Source: Limnephilus marmoratus
Lineage: Eukaryota > Arthropoda > Insecta > Trichoptera > Limnephilidae
Length of the DNA stretch: 64,000 nt
NCBI GenBank assembly: GCA_917880885.1
Contig: OU862910.1
Coordinates: forward strand, 52,505,285 to 52,569,284
Reading direction: 5' to 3'
The notes beneath the pieces were generated by a model. It saw only the letters and a list, made by a program, of their open reading frames with translations, searched no databases and was not told the DNA's origin. Made by a program: the position numbers and the translations under genes. This document shows, in pieces, positions 54,070 to 64,000 of the stretch. The first letter of the stretch is position 1; each line of letters opens with the position of its first letter.

Positions 54070-54635
54070 ATTTACATCAGGGTTTCCCAAACTGTGTTCC
54101 GCGGAACCCTAGGGTTCCGCGGAAACTGAATAGGGGTTCCGCGACGATTTGTCGGAAGAATTTATTTGAATTAATTTTCACACATTCATATTTCAACGCT
54201 ATTTAAATTATTCAAAAGAAACTAGTTCTTAAATAAAGAGCCGTTTTATTGCAGTAAATCTTCATTTTACAAACAAAACAAAATCTCTGAAATTTATAAC
54301 TATGTTGTGTAATACTTTGATGAGAGTCAATAATGAGAACGTCTGTGCGATGTGGAAACAATAACAACGGGATAACGGATCTGCATGTGTTTCACGAAAT
54401 TTCAGTTCCCAAGGAACCCAACCATATTTTTTTCGAAATCGACTTTACCTGAAAGTACAGAAATGTAAAAATCAATCAGTCTTACTACATCCTCGTTAGC
54501 GATTAGTCGAACTCTAAACGCGCATGGTACCGTAAATTTTGGTGAAAAAATGAAAAAATTACATTTTTGGATTTCATCAGTTCATTCCGATCATTTTGAT
54601 TTGTATTTTTTTATTTTGTCTTTTTTTATATTTGA

Positions 54636-55365
54636 ATACCTCTCAAGAGTCCCAACTGCTACCGTTTGGAGTCAGTGAGACTACGGCTTTCCAATTGGGG
54701 TAAGTTAAGAGGCTGACGGTAGTGGGTAGGGAAAGGAGATGGAGAAGATGAAGATCGGGAAGTACCTGGCTATTCAGTTCTGGTCACCAAACACGGCTTT
54801 TTTTTAGATTTACTCCACACAGGAGGCCCTGAGGAAAATAATTTCCCTCTGGGCCTATGTCATCTTTGGGGATGCTGTGTGGAGGGTTTTTTAAGGAGAG
54901 GAGAGTTCTGGGAAGGAAAAGGGTTTTAGGGGTGGGTAGGAATCTGGGGTTCAGTGTGTCCTGGTCATCCGCCTCCAAGACATAGACAAACCTCACCCTA
55001 TTAACCCGGGCACCCCTGCTAAATCACCAAAAGTAGCGAACCACTTGGGGTAACCAATTGTAATGGCAGAGGTGTTGGTTATCCAGTTCCCGGGGTGGCG
55101 GTACCCATTCCCTCCTCCCAAATTGTAAAGCCTTTTCAAGTAAAGTTTCAATTCTGAATGGTGGTCTTGCGCCAGGGCGATACTGAGAGTATCTTCCACT
55201 GTGGAACGTGCTGCAAATATACTAAATATTATTTTTATATGAATTAATTGTGAAATAACACAAATGAATCAATTAAAATTTATTTGCGCACTCCGGGATT
55301 CGATCTCGCGACCTTCGGATTGTGAGTCAAGAGCCTTACCCCTAGACCACGGCAGTCATACACGA
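54636..55365 (-). mobile_element. SINE-B copy split by SINE-A, inside the hAT
   Basis: Plus-strand parts 54,636-54,797 ('cctctcaagagtcccaac' ... 'ggtcaccaaacacgg') and 55,125-55,365 ('gtttcaattctgaatggtgg' ... tRNA-like head with 'cgggattcgatctcg') join into one SINE-B. Confidence 0.8.
54798..55124 (-). mobile_element. SINE-A copy inserted in SINE-B
   Basis: A T-run (A tail on the minus strand), 'ctccacacaggaggccctg', the intact terminal hairpin, 'gatgctgtgtggagggtt', and the 5' end near 'cctcctcccaaattg'. About 325 bp, slightly internally shortened. The hairpin is nearly perfect, which suggests a relatively young insertion. Confidence 0.8.
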
Positions 55366-55449
55366 ATGTTTGAATGCATTAAATTTTAAAGTATTTAAAT
55401 AGGTTTCCAAAGAATTTGAATAATATGTAAATAACTTGAAAACAACTCT

Positions 55450-55838
55450 TTTGCCAATTTTTCCGAAAACTGGTAAGGACGATTCCTGGGTTTGGAATCC
55501 ATTTTCTGCGACATCTAAATCAGTAGGCCTTAGTAGGCTAAATCAGTAGGCGCACGTGAGTATGAAAATCTAATTGATTTAATTAGTGACTCTGACTTGA
55601 ACCAAAAATACAAAGTTCAATGATTTCTGGGTGAGTTTGTCAAAACAAGCTATTATTGTTTTACTTCCGTTTTTACAACCAATTTATGAGAAGCAGGATT
55701 TTCTAATTATGCTGCAACTAAGTCAAAGTGCAGGAACAGGCTCGACGCCACATTAGATATTAGAATCCGACTTACCAATATTTTGTCTGATATCAAGAAA
55801 ATATGCAGTTCACGGACTGAAAATCGTCAAAGTCATTA
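55450..55838 (+). pseudogene. hAT transposase C-terminal remnant
   Basis: In-order blocks across shifted frames: 'DDSWVWNPFSATSK', 'YENLIDLISDSDLNQKYKV', 'KQAIIVLLPFLQPIYE', then 'AGFSNYAATKSKCRNRLD' and 'DIRIRLTNILSDIKKICSS'. The final blocks match the hAT dimerisation region (hATC): an LPF...YLCE-AGFS motif, then K..RNRL and 'dIRI.L'. A stop after the 'LDL...QKYKVQ' block and a frameshift near 55,690 break it. The catalytic RNase-H-like core is gone or unrecognisable in the 54.1-54.6 kb part. Confidence 0.75.
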
Positions 55839-56226
55839 GGTGCGTTATTTATTTCATTTTGTTTTGTTGACATTCCATTTTTTATATACTAAAAAAATAA
55901 TATGTTTAATAACTTTTTTTAAATTTTTACTTTTAGAAATTACACAATCTAAAAATAATCTAAGTGTTCCGTTAAAATTTATGGGTTTGTGAAGTGTTCC
56001 GTTGCAGAAAAAGTTTGGGAAACCCTGATTTACATTATTCGAAGCCTTGCATCTAAATATTTTAATTAGGAAGATAAATTCTAGTAAAATCTTTGTCATA
56101 AAATTAGCTTTGCCTTTCCTAAACACAATTTCAATGTGAATATAATAAAATACCAGGATTAAATCCAACATATTATTCTTTATTAATCTCAGTAAAATAA
56201 TTTTCCAAAATGTCAGATACGTTTTT

Positions 56227-56372
56227 AGATTTTCACGGCCAAAAGTATTTTCGTTATTTGTTTTTTGGGTGTTATGCCGTGTTGCGCTACCTCCTTCTTT
56301 AGCCAAAGTTTCGGATTTCAACGTTGCAGTGTCCATCATCAGGGCAGATCCGGCAGATCCGGTAGATGTGTG
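56227..56372. repeat. Foldback FB-39 half copy (left arm)
   Basis: 'ttttcacggccaaaagtatt' followed by 'gttatgccgtgttgcgctac' and 'cagggcagatccggcagatc'. It includes the outer flank seen at 39.5 and 42.5 kb. Confidence 0.75.
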
Positions 56373-56453
56373 ACAAAATGTCCACTGCATGTGGAATTGT
56401 AACCAAAATTCTAATAAACAAAAAATTGTGTTAACCAAGGGACCAGATCTGCC

Positions 56454-56660
56454 AGTATATTTTTTTAAAGTGAAACCTTACAAGAGCTCTCCTGTCTGTA
56501 CGGTGTAAAGACAGAGGGACTATGTAGCCACCCGGTTGGGCAGCGTTTTGAGGCGGGTTAAGGGAGGGACTGTAGGAAGGGATTTATTAATGCGGGCCTT
56601 GAAGAAGCTCGGATTACATGAAGGAGGAAAAACAGGAGGAGGTACGTAATATAAATAAAT
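56454..56660 (-). mobile_element. SINE-B-related 3' fragment (SINE-D)
   Basis: Plus strand starts with T-run, 'gaaaccttacaagagctctc', then 'gactatgtagccacccggtt' and 'gttttgaggcggg'. The arrangement parallels the 3' end of SINE-B (T-run, cctcacaagagtccc, gactat...ccaattgggg) but with low identity. A related family is likely. Confidence 0.5.
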
Positions 56661-57039
56661 AATATTATACATTTTAACACAGCAACACGTTCATTGGTCG
56701 AATTGACATTTTCGCCAAATATTGTAGATGTTTTTTTAATTCGTTACTTTTACGTTTTATTTTCAAGTTTCCACCAATAACAGATTAGGAATTCGTTTTT
56801 TTTCAGTGCATAGATTGCCTAGAATCCTTCCTACTAATTTTATAAAGGCGAATGTTTGTATGGATGTATGTTTGTTACTCTTTCACGCGAAAACTACTGA
56901 ATGGATTTTAATGAAACTTTACAATAATATAGCTCATACATCAGAATAGGCTACAGCTTAGAGCTCTGGCATTATGAAATTTATATACAATAATTGCAAT
57001 AGGTGGCACGCGAGCTGTTTGAAAAATGAATGAATGTAA

Positions 57040-57182
57040 AGGGTATGGAGGAGGGGTGAGGGGAATAGGATGTGGGGGCAGGGCGGAGGGGGGGGAGGGG
57101 GAGGAGTGAGGGGGGATTTGTGGGGGAGGGGGGAGAGGAGGAGGGGGGGGAATTGGAGTGGGGATATGGAAGGTGGAGGAGG
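57040..57182 (+). repeat. G-rich polypurine tract, potential G-quadruplexes
   Basis: About 140 bp of G-runs separated by A or T ('ggaggggggggagggggagg' and similar). It has well over four GGG runs within short distances. A proline-rich ORF on the minus strand is only a reflection of the C-runs. Confidence 0.85.
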
Positions 57183-57282
57183 CGCTATGGTAACCAGGCG
57201 CGGCCGGTCCCTTAGTGCACTCGTGCAACGAACCGCCAACAAAGTTGAAAAACAATTTACAGCTCATCGTAATCTTACTTAA

Positions 57283-58165
57283 TGTTTTTAATTATAAAAT
57301 TAAACAAAGCATTAAAAAAAATCTTTAAAATTGCAATTAATAACATACTAAATGTAAGAATATTGTAGATAAATACGGCAAAACACTCCACCCGCGCGGT
57401 TAACACTGGCTAGGAACGAGAAACCGAGGTACATATCAATCTGCGCGTTAGACATAAGCGCCCCGTTTGGCTAAATATTATTTTATATGCAGCCCATACG
57501 AAACATCTCCGGACCGTGGTTTTGACAAAACGTATCAAGAAAAATACACCCGACAGTGCGGCGCACGGACAGCGGAGATTTCCGAACGAAGAATCCAAGA
57601 ATTCCGAAGTACGGCTCGAGCGATGTAGGGTTTGAAGAAGTATTTAAGTAAAAGCATAATATTTCTCTTGTAAAATGCAACCTCGGGTCAACGGGTCACG
57701 GGTCAGCTTGTGATAGAGTGCTACGGATTTACATACTTGGCATTGACTTTATTATTTGCTTTTTTTTTGCAGAAAGTAACCTTTTATTTGTGTTCGTTTT
57801 TTTTACTTATTGCAAACTTCATATCGACGCTCATTGGGTCAGTAAACTAAACACCCGACACCGTTTGCATCCTACGCTGCAAATTAAATTTGCTTGTGCT
57901 TGTGTTAATTATTGTGATACTAATTAATATCCGAAGGTCTTTCAAAATAAATACCTTCTCTTCTTTGCCACTAATCCTCTAATACTAATAGATATACCTA
58001 ATATAAAAAGAAATGAACCATAGTGTAAAATAGCAAATAATTTATGATTTCTGAAATTTTTTAATGCAGTATCCCCGCTTTCAAAGTCGTATCTTCCAAG
58101 CATAAACTAATATAAATGTGCTTATCGGATAACGAATTTGTCAGGTGAGTATATCTGTCTCTTTT
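57283..58165. other. Unassigned DNA
   Basis: A moderately CpG-rich stretch at 57,400-57,620 ('gacagtgcggcgcacggac') does not match other repeats in the window. Short ORFs only, without a domain. Confidence 0.35.
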
Positions 58166-58326
58166 GTTATTAGTTTTTGGGGTATTATGCCGTGTTGCGC
58201 TACCTTCTTCTTTAGCCAACGTTTCAGACACATCTGCCCTGATGATGGACACTGCAACGCTGTCCGAAACGTTGGCTAAAGAAGGAGGTATCGCAACACG
58301 GCATAATACCCCAAAAACTAATAACA
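58166..58326. repeat. Palindromic foldback FB-39 (compact full copy)
   Basis: Arms of about 75 bp from 'gttattagtttttggggtat' with the centre 'cagacacatctgccctgatg'. The arms are nearly perfect and in this copy almost touch. Confidence 0.88.
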
Positions 58327-58553
58327 AAATAATTAATAAGTATCATATCTGTCTCTGTTTGCAAATAAAATTGGGTGGTTGAAGTCGAAGAATAATTGAT
58401 CTTCTCTATAAATAAGTAAGATAGTGCATTTATATAAATTACATACATTACGTTTTTGATGAAATCGGTGAACCACCAAAAATTTAAGGCACCGGCCGCG
58501 CCTGATGGTAACCCCCCTAATACTATGCGAGCGAAGCCGGGGGCAAAAGCTAG

Positions 58554-58899
58554 TATACTAATATAGGGATTTAAAGTGGTTTCTCCAGTGGACATTTTCA
58601 AATTAATACTTAATAAATACAAACGAATGTTGCTGGGGTTTATCAGCTATGTGCAAAAATAAACAAACTGTACGATAATGATATAATTGTTTATAATTTT
58701 CCAATATATAATTGTTTATAATAAAAAAACTATCTTTATGTAAAAGCCCCTAAAAACGGCGATAAAAAATAAATAAATATGATCACGGAAATTATTTATT
58801 GTTTATAAACATTTACAGAGTGGTTCCATGACAGTTGATTCCCCGGCATTATATTCAATATACAGTATAGATTTGCGGGAAATACGGTATACCTACTTA
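58554..58899. other. Unassigned spacer
   Basis: AT-rich, about 350 bp. Nothing supported. Confidence 0.35.
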
Positions 58900-59356
58900 C
58901 AGTAGCGGATTTAGGGGGGGGGGGGCACGGGGGCACGCCCCCCCCCCCCCCCCCCCCCCCCAGACGGTATTTTTGTGTACTGTGGAGATTCCATCTTAGT
59001 ACATAGTTAGAAGCTAAAACTGTCTTTATTAAACATTAATTTAATTTTCCGGTTGTTTTGACACTTTCATAAACCTTCCTACAGATACATACTTGAACTT
59101 GTAGAAATAAACTTGAACAGTAATTGTCCCCCCCCCCCCCAGAAAAAATCCTAACAGCAATTGTTGATTTTTTGACCGTCCGCCCCTTGTGCCTCCCGCA
59201 GAAAAAAAAACTAACAGTAATTGTTGGTATTTTGCCCGTCCACCCCTTGTGCCCCCCTTCAGGAAAGAATCCTAACTGTAATTGTTGATTGATTTTTTTG
59301 CCCGTCCGCCCCTTGTGCCCCCCCCCCCCCAGAAAAAAATTCTGGATCCGCCCTTG
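58900..59356. mobile_element. Small hAT-type MITE with homopolymer tracts and internal ~70-bp repeats
   Basis: The ends 'cagtagcggatttag' and the complement of 'ctggatccgcccttg' (caagggcggatccag) are inverted, flanked by CCTACTTA on both sides (58,892-58,899 and 59,357-59,364). The left end has a run of 13 G and then over 20 C. The right part has at least three ~70-bp units containing 'gtccgccccttgtgcc' and 'cagtaattgttg'. Confidence 0.88.
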
Positions 59357-59364
59357 CCTACTTA

Positions 59365-59601
59365 CACAAAATATAATATAACTAAGTGCCCCTAAGAGGT
59401 AGCAGAGAGGGCATATACCGCCGAATAACGAAAGTGTAAAACATATTTTCGAAATTGACAAATAATGAACAACCGAAAATTTTATAATAATTTTAATTTC
59501 GGGTGGGCAACTGTCGGGGAATCAACTATCGGGTCACCGTTTTGTTTTATTTTAAATCGTCGCGCCAATGAATGCAATCTTGGCTATTATCCGGTTTCTA
59601 G
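59365..59601. other. Short unassigned spacer
   Basis: No supported gene. The 74-codon ORF from 59,465 runs into the mariner end and is not credible. Confidence 0.35.
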
Positions 59602-59603
59602 TA

Positions 59604-60321
59604 TGAGGGTTGTCCAAGAATTAAAGACCTTTCCTCATTTTCGGCAACGTGGACATTATTTCTCAAAATACGGCGGCACTAGAATATAGCTCAGACTTTC
59701 CCCTAAAAAAACGAGCTGTGATCCGGCTTGGTAGCTGCTTCAATGCGATCTTTGCGTCCGTTTGAGGTGAATCCCGCCGCCTGCGAGGTGCGCTTAATCA
59801 TTCGCTTTCTCAACTTAGAGGGAAACAGATGTCAGTGAGTCTACGACACAAACAATTTTGAGGGAAAAATGGTAAATTGCGTGCTCGTCGCAAATTGCGT
59901 GCTCGTTGGGTTCTCAAAATGCTGAAGAGCAAAATGTTATGAAAAGCGCTAGGGTCTCTTCGAACCGTTTTCCCACCAAGGCGAGATTTTTGTAGGTTGA
60001 AACATGGGTTCACCACCTAACCCCGGAATCAAAAAGGCAATCAATGACATGATATGCATATTTTTCTTCACCTGAAGCCACATTTGGTCTGAAAACCTTT
60101 GGAGACCGACTGGAACGTGGAGGGAGGGGTGATAGCATTTTTGGCGGCGGAGTTCTACGATAAAGGAATAAAGGACCTAGTGCCACGGCTCACCAAGTGC
60201 ATCAATCGTAACGGGGACTATGTCGAAAAAGAGTGGGGATATGTACCTAAAATGTCATGCGATTTGTTAGTAAATTTAATTTTTTTAATTAGAACGGTCT
60301 TTAATTCTTGGACAACCCTCG
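59604..60321 (+). mobile_element. mariner deletion derivative (718 bp)
   Basis: The terminal repeats 'gagggttgtccaagaattaa' (26 bp, one difference between ends) are flanked by TA (59,602-59,603 and 60,322-60,323). Transposase remnants occur in order but in several frames: 'EVRLIIRFLN' (N-terminal helix-turn-helix region), 'ETWVHHLTPESKRQ' (the conserved block around the second catalytic Asp), and 'FYDKGIKDLVPRLTKCINRN' with 'GDYVEK' (C-terminus). About a third of the usual ~1.3-kb length is missing. Confidence 0.9.
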
Positions 60322-60323
60322 TA

Positions 60324-60844
60324 TATATACTCTGTTTTGTAGTTAGTAAGAAGATATTACATTAAAATATACCCTACATAATATACTTATTTGTACAGCA
60401 CACTTGGGGTGAAGTTTCACAAGAACGGCACTTTACAAATCATGCAAGTATTATAATCAGGTATCTACTTAATATATGTACCGGCTTAACTGGGAATTGT
60501 ATAATTTACATTAAGTTTAATGAATATTTGCGAGATGAATTATCTCAAGTCATGGCGGGTCGGAGCGAAGAACTTTTACTTTTTGTTTGTTGAATTATTT
60601 TACATTCCAACCTTTCCCTATTGTAAGTTAACTTTCCAGCTAATAAAGAGACGGTGAATTCGTTTCATTACTGCCAACTGCAATTAATCAATTTCTATAC
60701 ACGCCACCTATCTCAACTACTACTGAATAGTTCATATTTGCATTTACCATTATTGTGTGAAAGGGGAACTCCCCGAATTGATTTTCATGCTAATACGGTT
60801 TCCTGTTTTCTATGCTCAAACAAAATGGTTACATGGTAAAAGAG
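60324..60844. other. Unassigned spacer
   Basis: About 520 bp, AT-rich, with no supported gene. Confidence 0.35.
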
Positions 60845-61045
60845 AACAGTGACGAACAGAAAATTGACAAACTACAACAGTGACAAAAGATAAAATTACA
60901 AAACAGATTCATTACAAAAGAGAACAATTAAAAAACAGAACCATTACAAAACAGAATAGTGACAAGAAAATAATTAAAAAACAGAACCATTAGAAAACAG
61001 AATAGTGACAAAAGAGAAAAATTACAAAACCGAACCATTACAAAA
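60845..61045 (+). repeat. Imperfect tandem repeat, acaaaacagaaccattacaa type
   Basis: Successive ~18-25-bp units combining 'attacaaaacagaa' and 'agtgacaaaagagaa' fill about 200 bp with variable order. It resembles microsatellite-like expansion rather than a gene. Confidence 0.8.
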
Positions 61046-61195
61046 CATAACCTAACCCAACCTAACTTCATCTAACCCAACCTAACCAATCCTTACTTCA
61101 CCTAACCTAACCGAACCATTACAAAAAAAACCTAACCCAACCTAACTTCATCTAACCCAACCTAACCAATCCTTACTTCACCTAACCTAATCTTC
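61045..61195 (+). repeat. CCTAACC-rich duplicated segment
   Basis: A ~80-bp block beginning 'cctaacccaacctaacttca' occurs twice, separated by 'gaaccattacaaaaaaaa'. The motif is close to CCTAA, the complement of the insect telomere repeat TTAGG, though not a regular pentamer array. Confidence 0.8.
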
Positions 61196-61279
61196 AGATA
61201 AATTAAAGTTAAATTAAGAGATAAGTTAAAGTCAAAAATAAATTAAGAGGAAAAAAGCTTAAAATTGTTTAATATTGGT

Positions 61280-61968
61280 ACTATTATAATGAAATTCCAC
61301 CACAAATTGTTAGTATCAAAAACAGAAATATTAAATCTACTTCTGTTTCCTGTGAAACCAAAGTAGATTTAATAATTTCTCTAATTTTTTATCAACAAAA
61401 ACAATAGAGACCATCAGAAGTTTAGCATTCGAATTAACACCGTTTGTAAACAAAGGTAACCAAATTTTAAAATCATCGTTTAGATTTAGATCTGTCAAAA
61501 ATGGAAAACAAAAGAAATGTATATTTCAAATTTAGAATTATTATGTTGCATTAATTTTGCATCGCTTATCTTGTACGATTTAATGCTTTTCATTTACGCA
61601 TTGCGTAGGAATATTTCACATCACCCATGCATGCACCGACAACCAAAATTAGTACGTTTATCCATAATTCTACTAATTCAAGAATGTCGAGACTTGTCAA
61701 GGCAAGTCAAAGCATTGATTTTTTTGGTGTAAAACTATATGACTTTCGGCAGTCGATACGTAATAAGTAAATGCTTCTTCATGCTTTGACTTGTAGTGTA
61801 CTTACTACTTTACTATATGTAGTACTTTCTATATGTACTTTTTACATTTTATATTGTCATTGCTATAAATTTATATGTGCTCTCCTTCACTGTCATATCT
61901 GTTTTTTTATTCGTGTTATTATTATGTTTTAATGGTCCGTAAATTAATAAATAAATAAATTATTAGTA
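61280..61968 (+). repeat. Relative of the 11.7-12.7 kb retroelement-like repeat, with AAAT tail
   Basis: 'gaaattccaccacaaatt' (as at 11.75 kb), then 'atgactttcggcagtcgata' and 'atggtccgtaaattaataaa'. This copy lacks the TA-flanked MITE present at 12,223-12,615. A short inverted pair ('aaatctacttctgtttc'/'accaaagtagattta', 61,333-61,372) lies inside. Confidence 0.6.
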
Positions 61969-62674
61969 AAAATTTAAACAAAGATCTACCTAGCTGTTAA
62001 CAATCTGCAAATTAATAATATTGCAAAATTTTATGGATGTAAGTAAAAGTAAGTATCTATGTAAATAGTGGTAATTTCTTGTAGTCTAATTTTTGTTTCG
62101 TAGAGTATAGCTGATGGCTTATTATTTAAAGATTTTAAAACAATGGCGGCTCATATTCTCAGGCACATCGTTATTTCTTAAAACATATGCAAATTTAGCC
62201 ACCCACTAAATAATAACGACAACGAAAGTAAGCACTTACTTGTAGAACAATAAAATATTATTGGTTGTGTGATTCTCTCAAAACTATTAAAACAACCACA
62301 AAATTAGGCGGTATGTTACAAGTGAAATATTAGTGGAATGTGACTTGACTTGCTGAGTCATTTAAAATTAAAAATATGTAATTTTCTTGTCCTGTTTTGT
62401 TCTGTCTTATTTCTTTTTTTCTTCTTCTCTTTTTCCCTTATTTGTAACCATCAATATTTGTATATTCGTGTTTTTTTATTTTATTTATTTGTTTTCTCGT
62501 GTTGTTTGTTTAACTTAACCTGTCTTTTATTTTTATGTGAAACTTATATTTTTTGATATAAAGTAGGTACCTACCTACGCAAAATTCTCCTCGAACTTGT
62601 GAATTACAAGTTCCTCCCGTTCAAAAATGAGTGTTGAGAAGAAATATAAAGAATTAAAAAAAACAGAGTAGAAG
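61969..62674. other. AT-rich unassigned DNA
   Basis: T-rich runs (62,390-62,550) create a hydrophobic-looking ORF that is compositional. Nothing supported. Confidence 0.35.
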
Positions 62675-63022
62675 CGCGGTAGAAGTGAAACCTTTAGAAA
62701 ACTAAGGTAAACATCGTAGGGAGGCTACGATGCACCGCACAAAGAGGAGACCGATTATACTATCTCATTCTCTCGCAGGCTAAATCCTAGAGATGCATGT
62801 TTTGTCTCTTTTTAGTGTCACTCTTTTTCGTTTCGTCGAGTTTCAAATCACAACGGTGCTAAAGACCTTTTCAGTTAAAAAAAATGCGGGCAGTTCACAC
62901 ACGGTAGAAGCGAAACCTTCAGAAAACTAAAGTAGGCGTGGGGAGGCTACAAAGCATCGCACAAATAGGAGACCGAGTGGACTATCTCATTCTCTCGCAG
63001 GCTAAATCCTATAGATGTATGT
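62675..63022. repeat. Tandem 'gcggtagaagtgaaacc' repeat, second locus
   Basis: One unit of ~224 bp from 62,675, and a second from about 62,899 truncated after 'ggctaaatcctatagatgta'. Same motif order as at 5.9 kb. Confidence 0.82.
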
Positions 63023-63826
63023 GTTAAAAACTGAGAAATTTTGTTTGTTCAGAAACAAACAACAAAATTACGTAATAAAATACAGAATATGAAAGTTTTT
63101 TTTAATATTTTATCTTGTTAAATATATTATTATAGATATGTAATGTACTTTATCGCTTGTGTGACATTTGACACTATTATTTTTGTCTTTTGACAATCAC
63201 AATACAGTCAGTAAAATATTGGTATTATAATTATCCACGACAAAAATAATCGGAGAAACGTGTCGTGTGGAATAGAATTAATATTGTTTAGTATTTCAAC
63301 GCACATGGGTACATAAAAGTGATACCTACGCAGACGGCACGATGTTGGAATTCATGAATTTCTATAATTATATTAATTATTAATTAAGTAGGCATTCTAC
63401 ACCATCAAGTCGTGGGCTAGTCGAGTGTTAAGTTTCATTGCTGGAATATTGACTGTTTCGATAAAAGCTGAATTGAAGGCTATAAATCAATAACGGAATA
63501 AATGCTTTTGTGTTTAGTATTCAGTGGAGGCCAACGGAAAAATGCCAAGTTTCGAAGTTTTATTTCAATAATCTACGCTTATTATGAATGCATCTGCAGC
63601 GGAATACCGAATAATTACCAATATTAATATCTACCCGACACTTAAAAATGTGAATTCATTTCAAATAAATATATAATATTAAGATTTTAGGACTACGAAC
63701 ATCTTTTTCGGGGGAAAAGTCCGCGTCCGACATAAATTTCAAATAACTGTTTAAGATGACGCACCACGTCGTGTAAAATACGGGATCAGCGTTCTTATGC
63801 TACGTCTGGCTACGTCCAGACTGAAG
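63023..63826. other. Unassigned DNA
   Basis: About 800 bp without a supported gene or repeat. Confidence 0.35.
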
Positions 63827-63868
63827 CCAACCTTCCAACTCCGAACTAGTTCGGAGTTGGAAGGTTGG
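63827..63868. repeat. Perfect 42-bp palindrome
   Basis: 'ccaaccttccaactccgaac' followed by its full complement through the centre ACTAGT. A further related copy ('ccaaccctccaaccccgaa') follows at 63,890, so this may be one end of a short inverted-repeat element reaching the window edge. Confidence 0.85.
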
Positions 63869-64000
63869 CCGATCGTGTGGTCGCTGCGGCCAACCCTCCA
63901 ACCCCGAATTCCGTACTCCAAAATGGCGGACATGAAACAGCTGTAGCTACGCTGTATCTTTTTCAGTTGCCTACAATTATTACGTACGTATAATCATATA

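Larger units (their letters stand above)
54078..56027 (+). mobile_element. hAT element (ZBED-type) with transposase remnants
   Basis: The termini CAGGGTTTCCCAAACTG and TTTGGGAAACCCTG are inverted, with the 8-bp target duplication ATTTACAT at 54,070-54,077 and 56,028-56,035. Transposase remnants lie at about 55,450-55,838. The middle (54,636-55,365) is occupied by a SINE-B that itself contains a SINE-A. CAGGGTTTCCCAAA ends are typical of the hAT group that gave rise to vertebrate ZBED5-like genes. Confidence 0.92.
56829..58553 (+). mobile_element. Candidate Helitron-like element, ~1.7 kb
   Basis: The left side 'tcctactaattttataaagg' with 'cgcgaaaactactgaatgga' resembles the 5' end of insect Helitron-type repeats (5' TC). 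The right side 'gcgaagccgggggcaaaagc' followed by TAG/T resembles their CTAG 3' terminus. No Rep/helicase is encoded. The interior holds a G-rich tract and a foldback FB-39. The two ends may also belong to different fragments. Confidence 0.45.

Noticed and set aside
56941..57267. Proline-rich ORF of 108 codons on the minus strand
   Set aside because: It is produced by the G-rich tract on the opposite strand. The composition is biased and no domain is present.
59036..59461. 141-codon glycine-rich minus-strand ORF with repeated 'GHKGRTGK' motifs
   Set aside because: It arises from the ~70-bp repeats and poly-G/C of a small hAT-type MITE, and crosses its boundary.

Overview
The window is eukaryotic, AT-rich, repeat-dense DNA from an insect, most likely a moth or butterfly. 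The evidence is the repertoire: tRNA-headed SINEs, jockey- and RTE-type LINEs, mariner and hAT relics, Helitron-like ends, and a repeat opening with a 'gacttcaaaaaggaggagg' block that I associate with lepidopteran genomes. The order is an inference; the transposon families are read from the sequence. I found no convincing host protein-coding exon. Every ORF I could assign to a family belongs to a mobile element.

Layout. 0-2.4 kb: a hAT-like element holding an RTE relic, then a SINE. 2.4-5 kb: unassigned AT-rich DNA and a foldback. 5-9.7 kb: a nearly complete minus-strand LINE (gag-like ORF1 plus endonuclease/RT ORF2) inserted in a tandem repeat. 10.6-20.4 kb: LINE 3' ends, mariner and MITE insertions, SINEs and foldbacks. 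20.5-22.1 kb: a decayed minus-strand gene combining a Mutator-like/YqaJ-nuclease type protein. 22,375-31,423: a complete Ty3/Gypsy LTR retrotransposon with matching 1,048-bp LTRs, a 4-bp target duplication, gag and pol. 31.5-34.6 kb: a hairpin transposon carrying a hAT, which carries another hAT, which carries a retroelement fragment. 35-53 kb: palindromic foldbacks, poly-G MITEs, tRNA-SINEs and a CpG-richer unique stretch at 45.9-46.6 kb. 54-56 kb: a decayed hAT with transposase remnants, holding a SINE inside a SINE. 56.8-60.3 kb: Helitron-like ends, a G-rich tract, a small hAT and a mariner deletion derivative. 60.8-64 kb: tandem repeats, CCTAAC-rich repeats and a 42-bp palindrome.

The strongest biology concerns translation and amplification of these elements. 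The Gypsy element and the LINE each carry a textbook -1 frameshift heptamer in the correct frame at the end of their gag-type ORF (A AAA AAC and T TTT TTA), and in each case the downstream enzyme ORF begins exactly in the -1 frame. A short retroelement family shares its hairpin-forming 3' tail with a jockey-type LINE also present here, which suggests it uses that LINE's machinery. Several insertions can be dated relative to one another because related arms or copies preserve the empty site.
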